This document shows, in pieces, positions 43,570 through 58,900 of a DNA stretch of 64,000 nt. Location: contig JAGUCH010000002.1 of NCBI GenBank assembly GCA_019096065.1, positions 10,180,501 through 10,244,500 of the forward strand, given 5' to 3'. The stretch is from Paracyclopina nana. Taxonomy: Eukaryota > Arthropoda > Copepoda > Cyclopoida > Cyclopettidae. The translations under genes were made by a program, and so were the position numbers. Below the pieces are notes generated by a model. It saw only the letters and a program-made list of their open reading frames with translations. It was not told the origin of the DNA and did no database searches. The number at the start of each line of letters is the position of its first letter. The stretch's first letter is position 1.

Positions 43570-46500
43570 ATGTTGTTCCGCGCGGAGCAACGCCTGTGGG
43601 CCATGAGGCACATGCTGCTGGCCAAGTCTCGCCATTGGCTTCGCGTCCAGGCCCTTTCCTCGAGCTGTCACACGACCATCTCCATCGGGGACGTGACCAA
43701 GCCCCTTAAGAAGCCCGAGAATCCCGAGCTGGTCCCGCTTGGCTACCTCCCACCGTGTGACCGCGACGTCTCCAACGAAACTTTGAAGCACTTGAAATGG
43801 ATCCTGCAGAAGGACTTGCTCGGCCAAGATGTCTTCCTGATCGGCCGACCTGGTCCCCTGCGCCGTCAACTCGCCATGCAATACTCGCAATTAACGAACC
43901 GAGAAATCGAGTACGTCGCTCTTTCCAGAGACACCACGGAAAGCGACCTCAAGCAGCGCCGTGAGATCATCGCGGGCTCAGCTCACTACATCGATCAATC
44001 CGCCGTGAGGGCCGCGAGCAAGGGCAGACTCCTCATTCTCGAGGGCATCGAAAAGGCCGAACGCAACGTTCTCCCCGTGCTCAACAACCTGCTGGAAAAC
44101 AGAGAAATGCACCTCGAAGATGGCCGCCTCCTAATTCCAGCGGATCGCTACGACAAACTGCTCGCCGAGAACGGCCAAGATGAGCTCAACAAGTGGCAGC
44201 TCGTCAGGGTCAGCGAGGACTTCAGGGTCATTGCCCTCGGCCTGCCGGTGCCGCATTATGTGGGCAATCCCCTGGACCCACCATTAAGGTCCCGCTTCCA
44301 AGCCAGGGACATCCGGCACACGGCATTCAATGATCAAGTCATGAGTCTGGAACGCCTAGCTACCAATCTGTCAAGAGACACCATCACGCAACTACTCTCA
44401 TTTGCCCACACAATGGCGAGTGACGAGTCGCATGCTTTGGGCCTTTTGGACTTTCCCATTGAGAATTTGCCAATTCTGGTGCAGCTGCTCAACCAAGTGC
44501 CCAATTTCCCCGTCAATGATGCTGTGAACAGGCTGTACCCCTACAAATCCTTCCTTCAAAGTGACTCACGGAGCTCAGTTGAGGACACGATGGCCACGTT
44601 TTTGCTCAACTCTCAGGGCTCGGCGTTGTCCAAAGTTGGACAGCCTCTCGAGGGCGGAAAATTTGAAGTCGTTGTGAACAATGCGACTCACATCGTGAGT
44701 GCCCCAGTTGGAAATCGCTTCGGCCAGCAAGTTGCGGCCAATCCCAACCATGTTTATGTTGAAACTGCATACCACGAGAGCCTCATTGCTGAGCTTCTAG
44801 CTTCTCATTCGGCCCACGACTTTTGCATCATTGGTCCCCGGGGATGTGGAAAATCCAGAGTTGTAGAAAGGTTAGCCCACACTCTGGGCTATGAGCTAGA
44901 GCCCATCATGCTTTATCAAGACATGACAGCCCGTGACTTGATTCAGCAAAGGACTACACTGACTAACGGTGACACAGTCTGGAGACATTCGCCGCTTGTG
45001 AAGGCCGCAATAGACGGGAAAATGGCCATACTAGATGGCATCCATAGAATACACCGAGGTACGCTAGCAGTGCTGCAGCGCCTCGTCCACGACAGAGAAC
45101 TACAACTGTACGACGGATCCAGGCTGTTGGGAGGCGGAAGATACCAAGCTGCACGACTCGCATGCGGTGGCTTAAGCGAAGAGCAAATGGCCACAGAAAA
45201 GGGCATCTTTAAGATCAAGGACAATTTTAGAATCGTCGCTTTGGCTGAGCCTCCAGTTGTTGGAGGGCCAGCCAAGGAGCAATGGTTGACTGCAGAGATC
45301 TTATCAATGTTCCTGTTCCACGAGATGCGAGCTTTGAGCAGAGCTGAAGAACATACTGTCATTGAAAAGCTCACCGGGAAGCCTAGTGCAGTTGTTAACA
45401 CAATAATGCACCTTACGCACAAACTAAGAGAATCTAACGACGCCTCTTTGACAAACGTTGCAAACTCGCTGTCTACACGGCAGCTTGTGAGAATTGCTAA
45501 AAGACAGGCTCTGTTCCCTGACGAAAATATCCACGAGACTGTTCCAAGATTACCTTCTTGGCGAGCATCTTTTGCTCGTTGGAAATCAGGTATGACGAGA
45601 AAATAATTTGGCTTTCCATTATTTTCAACCATTCATTCAGGGCGTGGGCAAGAACAAGTTGGTAGACCGACTGCTCAAGCTACTCAATAGGCCACGGGAA
45701 TACATTCAATTGCACCGTGATACCACAGTGCAATCACTGACCTTACAACCAACCGTTGAATCCGGAGTCATTGTCTACGAGGACAGCCCGCTCGTGAAAG
45801 CAGTTAAAGCGGGCCACATTCTGGTGGTGGATGAAGCCGACAAGGCCCCAACCCACGTGACATGCATTTTGAAGACTCTCGTGGAGTCGGGAGAAATGAT
45901 ATTATCAGATGGTCGACGCATCATCCCCAGCAACAGCTTAGTTGATGAAAGCGAACACTTTATCAAAATGCATCCCAGCTTTAGAATGATAGTTTTGGCC
46001 AATCGCCCAGGATTCCCGTTTTTGGGCAACGACTTTTTCGCCTCACTCGGTGATCTCTTTTGCTGCCATGCAATCGACAATCCAAGCATGGAATCAGAAC
46101 TGAGTATGCTACGGCAGTACGGGCCCGATGTCCCGGAAGATATCCTTCGTCGGCTTGTGGCTGCTTTTTCAGAGCTGCGAGCCAAGGCCGACGAGGGTAT
46201 GATCCAATACCCTTATTCGACCAGGGAGGTGGTGAACATTGTCAAGCACTTGCAAAAGTTCCCCAACGAAGGCCTCGGCCAGATTGTCCGCAACGTCTTC
46301 GACTTCGATGCCTATGACAAAGAGGCCATGGAGTCTGTGGAGGAAGTGCTTCACAAGCATGGTATGTGAAACTTTCATATTTGGTATCTAGTGCAAATAA
46401 ATTGTAAGCAACACATCTTTTTATTGTTCATCTGGGTAGGTATTCCTCTCCGCGTGTCAAGTAACAACGTGCGGCTGGCTAAAGAATTCCAATTGCCCGA

Positions 46501-49500
46501 ACGTCAACTGATTGGTACGTGGGAAATTATGCCAATGCGTGGCAAAGAAAAGAGGCTGATGCAGTTGCCCGTGGAGGAGTTGCCCTTGAGCTTTCGCGAT
46601 CCAGAACAGGTCAACGTCTACACTGAGCCTCTTGAGAGGATCGAAGCCCGCGGACTTGGGTTCAGTGAGATGCACTCTTACTGGTCTTTGCCCTTCCACG
46701 ACTTCGCCATAGCAGCTGATGTTTGCGTTGACCAGGACAGGCACAGCCGACAACTTTTCGATACCATACACGTGGCAACCTCCAACCCTGTTTGGTTGTA
46801 TACAATGCAGCCGCAGAATAGCACGTTCTCAAGAGTGACACTCAATCATTTCTTTGACACTGCGGCCAAATCCGGAGGAGGAAGCTGGAGAGCTTCTGTT
46901 CTTCCTAGGATCAAACTGGCAGCACTAGGAGATCGCTTTAGTGGAGTTGTGGCTGTTCATGATGAGGTTTCTAACAATCTTGTGCTGGTGGACGCTGCCT
47001 CTGGAAGCGTTATCTCCGTAGACTCCGAGAATGGACGGTGGTTCAGGCCTGTGCAAAAATTGGCCCAAAAATTGGGAAGCAATGCAAAGGCACAAGATTT
47101 TTTCAGAATGAGAACGGACTTTGCAAAGGACAACAAGCTATTGTTTTATACACCTCACGGCAACACCGTCCAACTTGTGGATTTGTCCGGTGAAATCCCG
47201 ATGTGTTACAAGATCGAAATTCCCATGCGAATAGAAAGCTTGTACCCACTCAACGAGAATCAGTACCTGGTCGTGGCGGAGAATCCAGAGGCCAAAGATC
47301 GCCTATTTCTTTTGAAAAAAGAAACCAAGGACGAAAAATTACCGAGCGTGCTGAATCCCATCGCTCAGAGAATTGCCCCAAACCAATCAATTGTTGACCA
47401 AATCGAGGGGGTCAGCAAAGAGGGCCTGTCCGACTTTGGCCTCAGACTGTGTCTGAAAGAGGCCGTTTCCTCGCCCAACTCCCTGTTTGCAACACCCAAC
47501 TCTTATGCGAGCATTGCTATGGGATTCCCGGACCTTGAATTCAGCGCAAACGAAGTGTACGCCTGGCCTAAGGATGATGAGGATTTGGCTCCCAACACAG
47601 CCACGAATCCAACAAGACCGAGCCCCTTGGGTGCAAAGCAATTTGTAGACAATGGTACAATTCGTTATTTTCAATTTCCTTGCTAGTTACTACGCCTTTA
47701 CTAGGTCGAAATTTGATATTTCTGAGGGAGAGCTGTCAGATCGTCAGTCCTGTTTCCGCCGCTGACGTCAAAACGAAGGTCAAGGACAACAACTATGGTC
47801 TGAGCAGTCCTGGCAACGTCTCAGCATTCCTTCAGGTCGTCGATTTGATGTCAGAAAAGATACGCTATATTCCTGTACCCGAGCCCGCTCAAATGTCAGT
47901 CTATGCATCTTGGTACAAGCAAACCTATCCGGATCAAATTCTATCCTTGTCCGCCACCTCCAACGAAGGCCTCGTTTCAGTGGACAACTCGGGCACGGTG
48001 AGGCTGTGGGAGACCGGAGTGGCCAACTTGAGTCGCTCCATCAACGAATGGAAGCGGATGATTGGAGATCTGGACAACCGTGACTTGATGATCATGCGTG
48101 ACCAGGTTGGTGATATTAACGCTCCGAAACATGGACAAGTGGACCCGACAGGAGCACCCCATGTTGGGGGCAACACATGGGCTGGGGGCACTGGAGGCCG
48201 TGACACCGCCGGCATGGGTGGAGTAGGGGGCCCCTACAGACTTGACGCTGGTCACGATGTCCACCAGGTTCCAGACGATGTCAAAGCTCAGGTGCCCGAG
48301 CACGTGAGAAAGGCGGCCAGGGAAATGAATCGGAAAGCCTACGAGGAGAGGCTACGCGAGATCAAGATGAGCGAATTCGATGCTCGGATCTACGAGCAAT
48401 ACTCAGGACCCGTTCGAAAGCAAGTGCAAGCCCTCAAAAACATCATCAACAGTCTTCAAGCAAAGGCAAAGGACCGACAGTGGTTGAAAAATCAAACCCA
48501 AGGTAGGTGCACTAAATCAATGACAATGCAAAGAAAAAATGGGCTTACCTTTTTCCTAGTGTTCCAATCAAACCTTTTTTTCACTTTTCAATCTGCACCT
48601 TTGGTCGCATTACGTACGTTCCCTCACTCTGGATTGCGTTTACCAGTCCGATCACGACCTAATCGCAAGTCGGGAAACGGAAGTGAAGTCATTTGAGAAA
48701 TGATCAATCAGATTAGAGATCGACTGGCTAGCAGTTGAAATCGTAAATCATAAAAGTCTGATTTCGAGAGCAATTCAAAACTTCAAAAAAGTATGGTCAT
48801 TCAAATGGAGACAAAAAAACCTGTTTTGAGCTGGACATCTACAAAAATTTTCTATTTCAGTATGATTTTTGATTTTGCCAAAAGTATTCAAGCATTTTTG
48901 TTGATTATGCCTAATGATAAATGCCCCAGGGTCCTACTAAAAGGCACACAATGCCCACAAGGCACACATCCAGCACACAATTACAAAAAAAGCACATAAA
49001 AATAAGAAAATTAAACTTGGCAGTGCAACTTAAAAAAACCAACTTCATCAACAGACACAAAAAATAATTTTGAGGCATCTTTAATTATTTTAATTTTAAA
49101 AATGTCCCTTTTCATGTTGTGCCATTGTGTGCCATCATTATGTGCCATCATTGTGTGCCATCATTGTGTGCCATTGTGTGCTTGGGTTGTTAGCGGTAAT
49201 TGCCCAAATTCTGGCATTATCTTAGCAAAGCAAAGTAAGAAAAAAATTCTTTTTACATTTTTGGAAGCTGCATCAAATTATGTTAATTTTTTTTGTTAAA
49301 TAGTTAAAGCCAAATTTTAATTCTTTGTACTTTTAACAGCAATTTTCCTGCTTGGCACACAACAAGCGGGAGAAGTCACTTAGGCCTAAAATAAGGGTAG
49401 GTTTTATGATCTAAAATCATGGCGGGTTTTAAGGCCTACACTTTTTTGGCTCTGGATCTTAAGATCTAAAGGTTTGGATGCTAAAGCCTAATATATGGAT

Positions 49501-52500
49501 GTTAACATCTAACCATCTGGGTTTTAAGACCTACATTGAAAAAACCCATCAAGTCTTTCTTTTTTAGTCCTAGTTTTTAAAATCTAGTCGAATAGTTTTT
49601 TAAGATCTTGAAAAGTTCTGAAAAGTGACTTTCAACAGAAAACCTGCAGGAACTTATCATTTTAATTTATTTCTTAAATAGCACGTTCTCAAGATTGACA
49701 CTCAATCATTTCTATATAATATAAGCTAAACTGTAATTCCTTATATTTTTAGAAAGGTAATTTCATATTTGGCACACAACAAGCATTTTCCGAGGAAGTT
49801 TCCACAATTTTGCTCCAAAGTTAACCCCTAAAATTTGCATTTTGCCCCTTGGTGCACTGTGGGCATGCATTATGACAATTTTTATCCCATTTGCAAAGAC
49901 AACCTCAGGGGGCGTAACAATGGCCTAAAAAATGGGTAGATAAAAGTTTTTTCATATGGCTGTGAAAGGGGTCCAAAGTTTTACTACATAAGAATTTCCC
50001 AAAACTTTGAGGGCCAATATCTCCCCTCTCAAAGGCCCAAGGGCAAAACCCTATTGCATGGTGACTATCTAGGGGTAGCCCCTCAAGACGGTCCATAAGA
50101 TTTTCAAAAAGCTCTCAGTGCCACTAGAGTGATAATTGAAAATTCTGTCAATCCTTTCCTTAACATAATTTACGTCATTTTTTTGCAAATGCTTGTGACA
50201 TGTAAATTTCCTAACTTTGTTGGAACTATCTTGAAAAAACGATGAAAAATGGGCTTGCTTTTCTTGCCAGTACAAGAACTGTAGCATGGGTGACATAATT
50301 AACAGAAAGAAAGCATGTATAGGAAACCGTACACATGTTAATACCGGCAACAAAGAGAACATAAACATTTTGGATGCCCGATCACTTCTTACGTTGAGCA
50401 TCCCAAAACTATTTTCAAGCTTTTTCTCTTTTAAAAGTATTTTCTGACAGGTGGGATTTTTGCTATCTAAGCTGATGTCTGGCAGTAAAAACACCAAATT
50501 ATATTATCATTGTACCATATTTTGAGCCTTATTTTGCTTGAAATTCAATTTTTTTTTTGAGAAAGTTAGGCTGGCCTTCGGGCTCGCGTTTGGGCAAGTA
50601 AAGCACCTATTAAAAGTGCTACTCGAATGGCAATTGCTGGAAAAGTGGCTTTATCATAAGAGAAAGTTGGCTCTTTTAGACCACTTATTTTAGTTCACTT
50701 CTTGTAGCTCTACTGAAAAACTGGCCAACTCCGCTCACGCGCTCATGACGTCACGTTAGCTCAGCCTGCATTCCAAAAATGCGAAAAACTAGAATTAGAC
50801 TTCCAACCCTCCAATTTTTTTTACCTTTCTACATTATAATTGGATATTTTTAGCTGTCTTTTCTGAAACAGAAATTTTTTTACCAACCAAAAAATATGGA
50901 AAAACTAAATTTGAGCTACTATTTGATCTGTCATGGGGAAGACAAGTTCCTGGTTATGATGTGGCTAATGGACAGGAATTCTTTGACTTGAATAAAATTC
51001 AACAAAGAGCATACCAAATGATTCCTTGAGCCATCAGAACTGCTACAAGCTTTGTTTTAGATGCCTGCATTGCTTAGATTTTCCTGCAAAGCAAAAATTG
51101 TTTTTGTTTACATTTCATATGAAGACTGAGAGCCAAGAAAAATGGGGATGTACTAAAATACGTGACATACGCGATACACGCGATATACGCGACAGCCTAC
51201 TAAAATATGCGACACACGCGACTTGCAACATCACTTTTAATTAATTTCCAATTCTTTTTTAGCTATGCACTTAAAGCCTGTAAGCTTTTGCAAGATATTA
51301 GGTATTTATTTTAGTATTAAAATAAGCCAAGCCTTAAAAAAGTACAAGGCCTAGCTTTGTCAAATCACTAAAACTCTTAATTCAATTCTTAGGATGTTGC
51401 ATTTAAGATAGACTTTACCTTTCTTTTAGCAATTTTTTTTACAAAAAGTCGAGCCAATAAAAGCTCTTAGCATTTTTAGAAGCACAGTTGGGCATTTTAG
51501 GCCTCCTGGTGGTGAATTTTGTCCCATTGAACTGATGTAGCTCTCTAAAAAAGCTTATTTTCACATTGCATTGCTTTGTGAGATTTTGACATAAGAAAAA
51601 ATATTTGTGAGTTTTAAAAAGGTTAGTGGCAAAGGGTACTTTCACTTGCTTATTATGGCTGATATTTTGGCAAAATATTGAAGAGAAATACTGAAAAACT
51701 GAGAACTTTTATGTTTGTGTAAGATGGCTTTTGTCGCTTATTTTAGGTATCGCGTATGTCGCGTATTTTAATAGAAAGTCGCGTATGTCGCGCACGCTTT
51801 GGATGTCTTTTACAAACGCCATCTATTGGGATTTGGGTGCATGCAGAATCCCATGGTTCACTTCTCCAGGCAGTGGGTGCAACTGCACTCGTGCGGAAAA
51901 AATAAAGCCAGTAATTCATTTTCCCCCCTCTGCTACTTTATCGGGAGTTATTATTTCCCAACACGCAACCTAGCTATATTTTCTTTTAATTTCTAGGTGA
52001 ACTCGATGACACCAGGCTAATTGAAGGAATCACGGGCGAGAAGTCTATTTACAAGAAAAGGGGTGAACAAGAGCCTGAGTTGGGAGCACCACAAGAAAAG
52101 CCCAAAAGACTGAGGCTATTGGTCGATGTGTCAGGATCGATGTATCGCTTCAACGGTAAAGCGCATATCTTTATGTAGGTGTAAAGAGGCTATTCTCATG
52201 TTCCAAATGTTCTAGGCCATGATCACAGATTGGAGAGGATGATGGAATCCGCTCTCATGGTCATGGAGGCCTTGGATGGCTACAGCGAGAAAATTCAATA
52301 TGATATCGTGGGTCATTCCGGCGAAGAGAATGGCCTTTTGTTCACCAAACTGAAGCATCCGCCCAGGAACGAGAACGAGAGGCTGGGTGTGATTAAAAGC
52401 ATGCATGCACATTCGCAATTTTGCATGTCAGGCGACCATACCTTGTCAGCAACAGCTTTGGCCATCAACGAACTGTCATCGAAGTCTGAAGACTATGACG

Positions 52501-52748
52501 AGTCATTTGTCATCGTTTTGTCCGATGCCAACTTTGACAGATACGGCATATCTCCCTCCAATTTTGGAAAAATTTTAACCCGCAATAGCGACCAAGTGTG
52601 CTCATTTGCCATATTCATTGGATCCCTTGGTGACCAGGCTGACCGGTTGACCAGGCGACTTCCTGCTGGAAAGGCATTTGTCTGCCTCGACACCAAGCGC
52701 ATTCCGGAGATTCTCAAAACTATTTTCACGTCTACTATCATGAAATAG
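43570..52748 (+). CDS. VWA8: VWA8, mitochondrial AAA+ ATPase with von Willebrand A domain (6 exons)
   Basis: Exons are 43570-45589, 45641-46361, 46440-47654, 47705-48502, 51997-52155 and 52216-52748, about 1,815 codons. The N-terminus (MLFRAEQRLWAMRHMLLAKSR) is basic and amphipathic, a mitochondrial presequence. Three AAA+ modules follow: GRPGPLRR, then GPRGCGKSR, then GNQGVGKNK split across exons 1 and 2. The C-terminal VWA domain has an intact MIDAS (DVSGSMYRF). The conserved GGNTWAGGTGGRDTAG stretch is in exon 4. Exons 2-6 join in frame. Exon 1 does not: after NENIHET-like sequence near 45540, the family sequence resumes as LFQDYLLGEH in another frame, with some 70 residues of the usual protein absent. 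This is either a deletion or an assembly gap. Intron 4 is 3.5 kb and repeat-filled; the others are 50-80 bp. Confidence 0.9.
48503..51996 (+). other. VWA8 intron 4, filled with repeats
   Basis: It contains GGCACACA words at 48940-48985 and inverse GTGTGCCATCAT tandem units at 49114-49187. It also has a 37-bp copy of VWA8 exon 3 (49678-49714 against 46817-46853, one mismatch), and inverted repeats at 51154-51177 and 51747-51770. AGGCCTA / GATCTAAA-type degenerate repeats lie at 49380-49600. No gene is supported within it. Confidence 0.6.
51154..51770. mobile_element. possible 0.6-kb inverted-repeat element in VWA8 intron 4
   Basis: The 24-bp ends 51154-51177 and 51747-51770 are inverse with one mismatch (TAAAATACG[T/C]GACATACGCG...). 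Both sides have extra CGCGACATACGCGA-type repeats outside or beside the arms. There is no ORF of note inside. Confidence 0.4.
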
Positions 52749-52865
52749 AGCGATTTGATGCGTAGTTGCCAAGTTTGAAAGCCATCGCCTTTTTATTTGT
52801 AGCAACAGAGCTCAAATATGCCTAAAGTAAGGCTCTCTTGGCCTTAAGGCTGCAAGCATTTGGCA

Positions 52866-55542
<2,677 letters not shown>

Positions 55543-55606
55543 ATAACTAGTACATTAACAGGTTCCTGGAAACCTGATCAATCCAGTTATGTACCGAGTG
55601 CAATCC

Positions 55607-55612
55607 AATAAA
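55607..55612 (+). promoter_or_regulatory. polyadenylation signal of the fusion enzyme gene
   Basis: AATAAA, 65 bp after the GAPDH stop codon. Confidence 0.65.
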
Positions 55613-55905
55613 AGAATTTCGTTTCGGTCGCTTGACAGGCTCAAAACTGGTTTTTCGAGGATCCTACTAAAACTCATGCCATGTTATTCTTGAAAAAGTG
55701 TTTTTCATCAGATTGTCGCATTCTGCACCAACGTCTTCACATATTGAGGTTATGAAAGCGAGTGAAGAAAAAAGCTGAGCTGGGTGCAGGATTTAGTAGG
55801 ACTGCATGAGATAGTTGACGCGCAGTGAACGAGCATTCGCCTCATAGGTAGTGAAAGCAAAACAGCCAACTTTGCAAGACTTTCGAAGCTGCGCGAGTGG
55901 CAACC

Positions 55906-58900
55906 ATGCTTCGTGCAGCGAGATCATCAACATGTCAATATGTAAGTCAAAACTGTCAATGTGCCAATCAACCATAAAAATAGCAACACTTTCGCCAACA
56001 GTTGTTGAGCAGGGCGTCAAACGGGCGACTCTTGAGCACAACATCCCGAAAATGGTCAGACAAAAATGATGCAGTTCCCGCTGAAGCTGATGTGGTCGTA
56101 ATAGGTATAAACTTTTCCCCCAATCGTTGGTTTCGCTTTTTCGGGCATCCTCGAACTTTGCTAATTGGCCATCTTTATTAATGGACTCGCGCAAGTTTCC
56201 AGCAAATCCGAAGCTTATGCTTTCAGGTGGCGGAAGCCTCGGTTGCCAAACGCTGTACCATTTGGCCAAGATGGGTGTGACAAATACAGTGCTGTTGGAA
56301 AAGGAGAAACTGACAGCAGGCACCACGTGGCACACCGCAGGCCTCGTCTGGCGATTGAGGCCAAGTGATGTAGAAATTCAGCTCCTCAGCCACATGGTCA
56401 ATCTCTGCAACCAGCTCGAAGGGGAAACGGGAATCAACCCGGGATGGATCAACAACGGAGGCATTTTCATCGCCAACAACAAGGAGAGGTTGGACGAGTA
56501 TAAGCGGCTAGGAACGATAGCCAAAGCCTTCGGCATCGAGAGCTACGTCTTGGACCCACAAGAGACGAAGAAGGTTTACCCACTGATGCGGGTCGATGAC
56601 ATTTACGGCACACTTTACAGTCCTGGAGACGGAACCATCGATCCCAACGGCCTTTGCCAAGCGCTGACCAGAGCATCGACGCGACTAGGAGCGAAGGTAT
56701 GGAACTAGCGGTCTTCCAATTTTTTGCTCGCATAAAATTATCTTCGCTACGAAGAAAAAGTAGGAGGATATTGCGAAGGTTTTCTTCATCTTCATTCAGT
56801 CTGGCCAAATATGTAGGCTGAGTGCAGGAAGGCTTCAAATTCGATTTCTCAATTTGCGTCCATGAAGTAAAAGATAAGGAAATACTGGGCATCATGTTTC
56901 AAAAGCTTTTCACATTCAGACTTTAGGGAATTTTCAGTCAGTTGAGCGCACTTTCCTTACTTTTACATGTTTTTGCCCATTTTCAACTGGGTAAGAGAAA
57001 AGGGAAAAAATTCCACAACATGTCGGCGTAGGTGAAGAGAAAAAGCGATAAATCGAGAAAACCACAAATATTCGCGCTTAGGTGTGATACTTAGATTTTT
57101 ATTTCTCTACCGGTAACCGAAAATCCCTGGTTAGGTTTCAATTTCCAAATAGTTCTCAGTTTATTTCTCTACCAAGACTGCCTAGCTAAGTTAAGTTGCC
57201 AAACTGAACTTAGCTACAAAAAGTGTTCTCATATGGGTACCAACTGAAGCTTGCTCAATTGAGAAAAGCTATTTTTGCTTATCGGTTGCTGACTTCCAAC
57301 GCTTTGGCGTGTCAGCTCAGCGGTCAATTGAACTTGCCTAGAACAAGCTGAACTTAACTGATCAGTAAGGTTGCTGTTTTAGCAAGGTAACTTGACTAAA
57401 AATTCGAATATGGGATCGCCCTAATTTTTCTCCTTTCCGTTAGGCGTTCGGTGTACATTATCGTAAGGAATTTGGGCGCACATGAACGGGATATTAATGT
57501 TACATAAATACATAAGCTCAACCTGGGTAAAACAAAGGAGTGCGAACACGTTACAATTACTTTCTTAAAACTTGGGAATATTTCTGGTTGGGTAAGAACC
57601 TGTTCACCTGCCATATTTGAACAAAATAACGCACAATATTATGCTGATATTCGCAAACATCATCAAAATAATTTTTGAAATTTTGCGTTAGGAGTCAGTC
57701 TTTTAAGGACATCCTACCACAAAATCGAAACTCTCAGTTTTTCAACATTTATTTTGTCAAAATATTTGCCATAATAAGCAGGTGAACAGGTCCCAAATAC
57801 TTTGACATATATACACTTCAAAATTAGGGCCCTATTTATTATAATAGATACTAAATATGACAAAAGGCTAGGCGACACAAGTTTTCAATAAAGAAAAATG
57901 AAAATGCATCTTCATTATAAAAAACATTGTTCATTGAAGCAAAACAATCTTTAAGTTATACTGCTCTGTGTATCTCTGGAATTTGGCGAGCTACAAACGT
58001 TAAGCTTTCCAACAATTAAAATTGGAAAGCTGCCATATTTTTGGTTCAGGAGTCATAAGCCTGTATTTATTAGCATGACACCTAAGAATTAAGCTGCTGT
58101 GGACAATCTTAAAAACATTGTGGTTACTTGAAAAGAATTGAACAAAATGATGTTTGTACTTTTCAAATTCAGTGTGATAAGAAAAAATAATTTATTCAGC
58201 TTACGCCAAATAAGTAAAACGAAAGACTAGACAACAGTTTGTTGGCTGTAATGGCTCCCATACCTTATAAAAAGGGGAATACGATAACTGTGAACTAGCC
58301 CTTTTAAAGGCAAAATAGAGCATTTCGTGGGCCGAATCAGCTACCATCCGGATGCATCTCAAAGAATAGAAAATGTAACATGATTAAAAGAAACTTTTCA
58401 CAAAAGGTACTTTGCAATTTCACATTTAATTTGCTACAAATTGCTCCTGCATGTCCTATTGGTGGCATTTTCCACGGTTAATTTAACTACATAAGTTTGT
58501 GTAGAGAAACAGGTAACCTTAATGTTGAGATCTCAAAGGAAAATCAGTATTCTTCTCATTGAGCCTCCCTTAACAACATGGGAGTTAGCCAGGAAACGTA
58601 TTTGTCAGTGGGCTATGCATTGACCACAACAGCGTCGGTGACCAGTTTGGCCCTCATCAGGGACTACTTGAGCAAGAAGTCTCCAGGCATGCAGACAATA
58701 TTTGACAGAGCTGTACAAGACTTGATCGTAGCTACATCACTGGTAGTGAGCTATTTCACTTTCATCATGGTGGCGCCTATTTTCCTGGGTCCTTTCCCTA
58801 TGCTCCTGGTGCAGCCGATGATCTATTTGCTCTACTACCTCATCACAACGCATTGCTTGTGCTTTTTTGCTGCCATCGCCGTGAGATACTTGAGCATTTA

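Noticed and set aside
48938..49187. Transposon with GGCACACAAT / ATTGTGTGCC ends
   Set aside because: The inverse words are parts of short tandem repeats and no defined boundary or shared interior could be seen.
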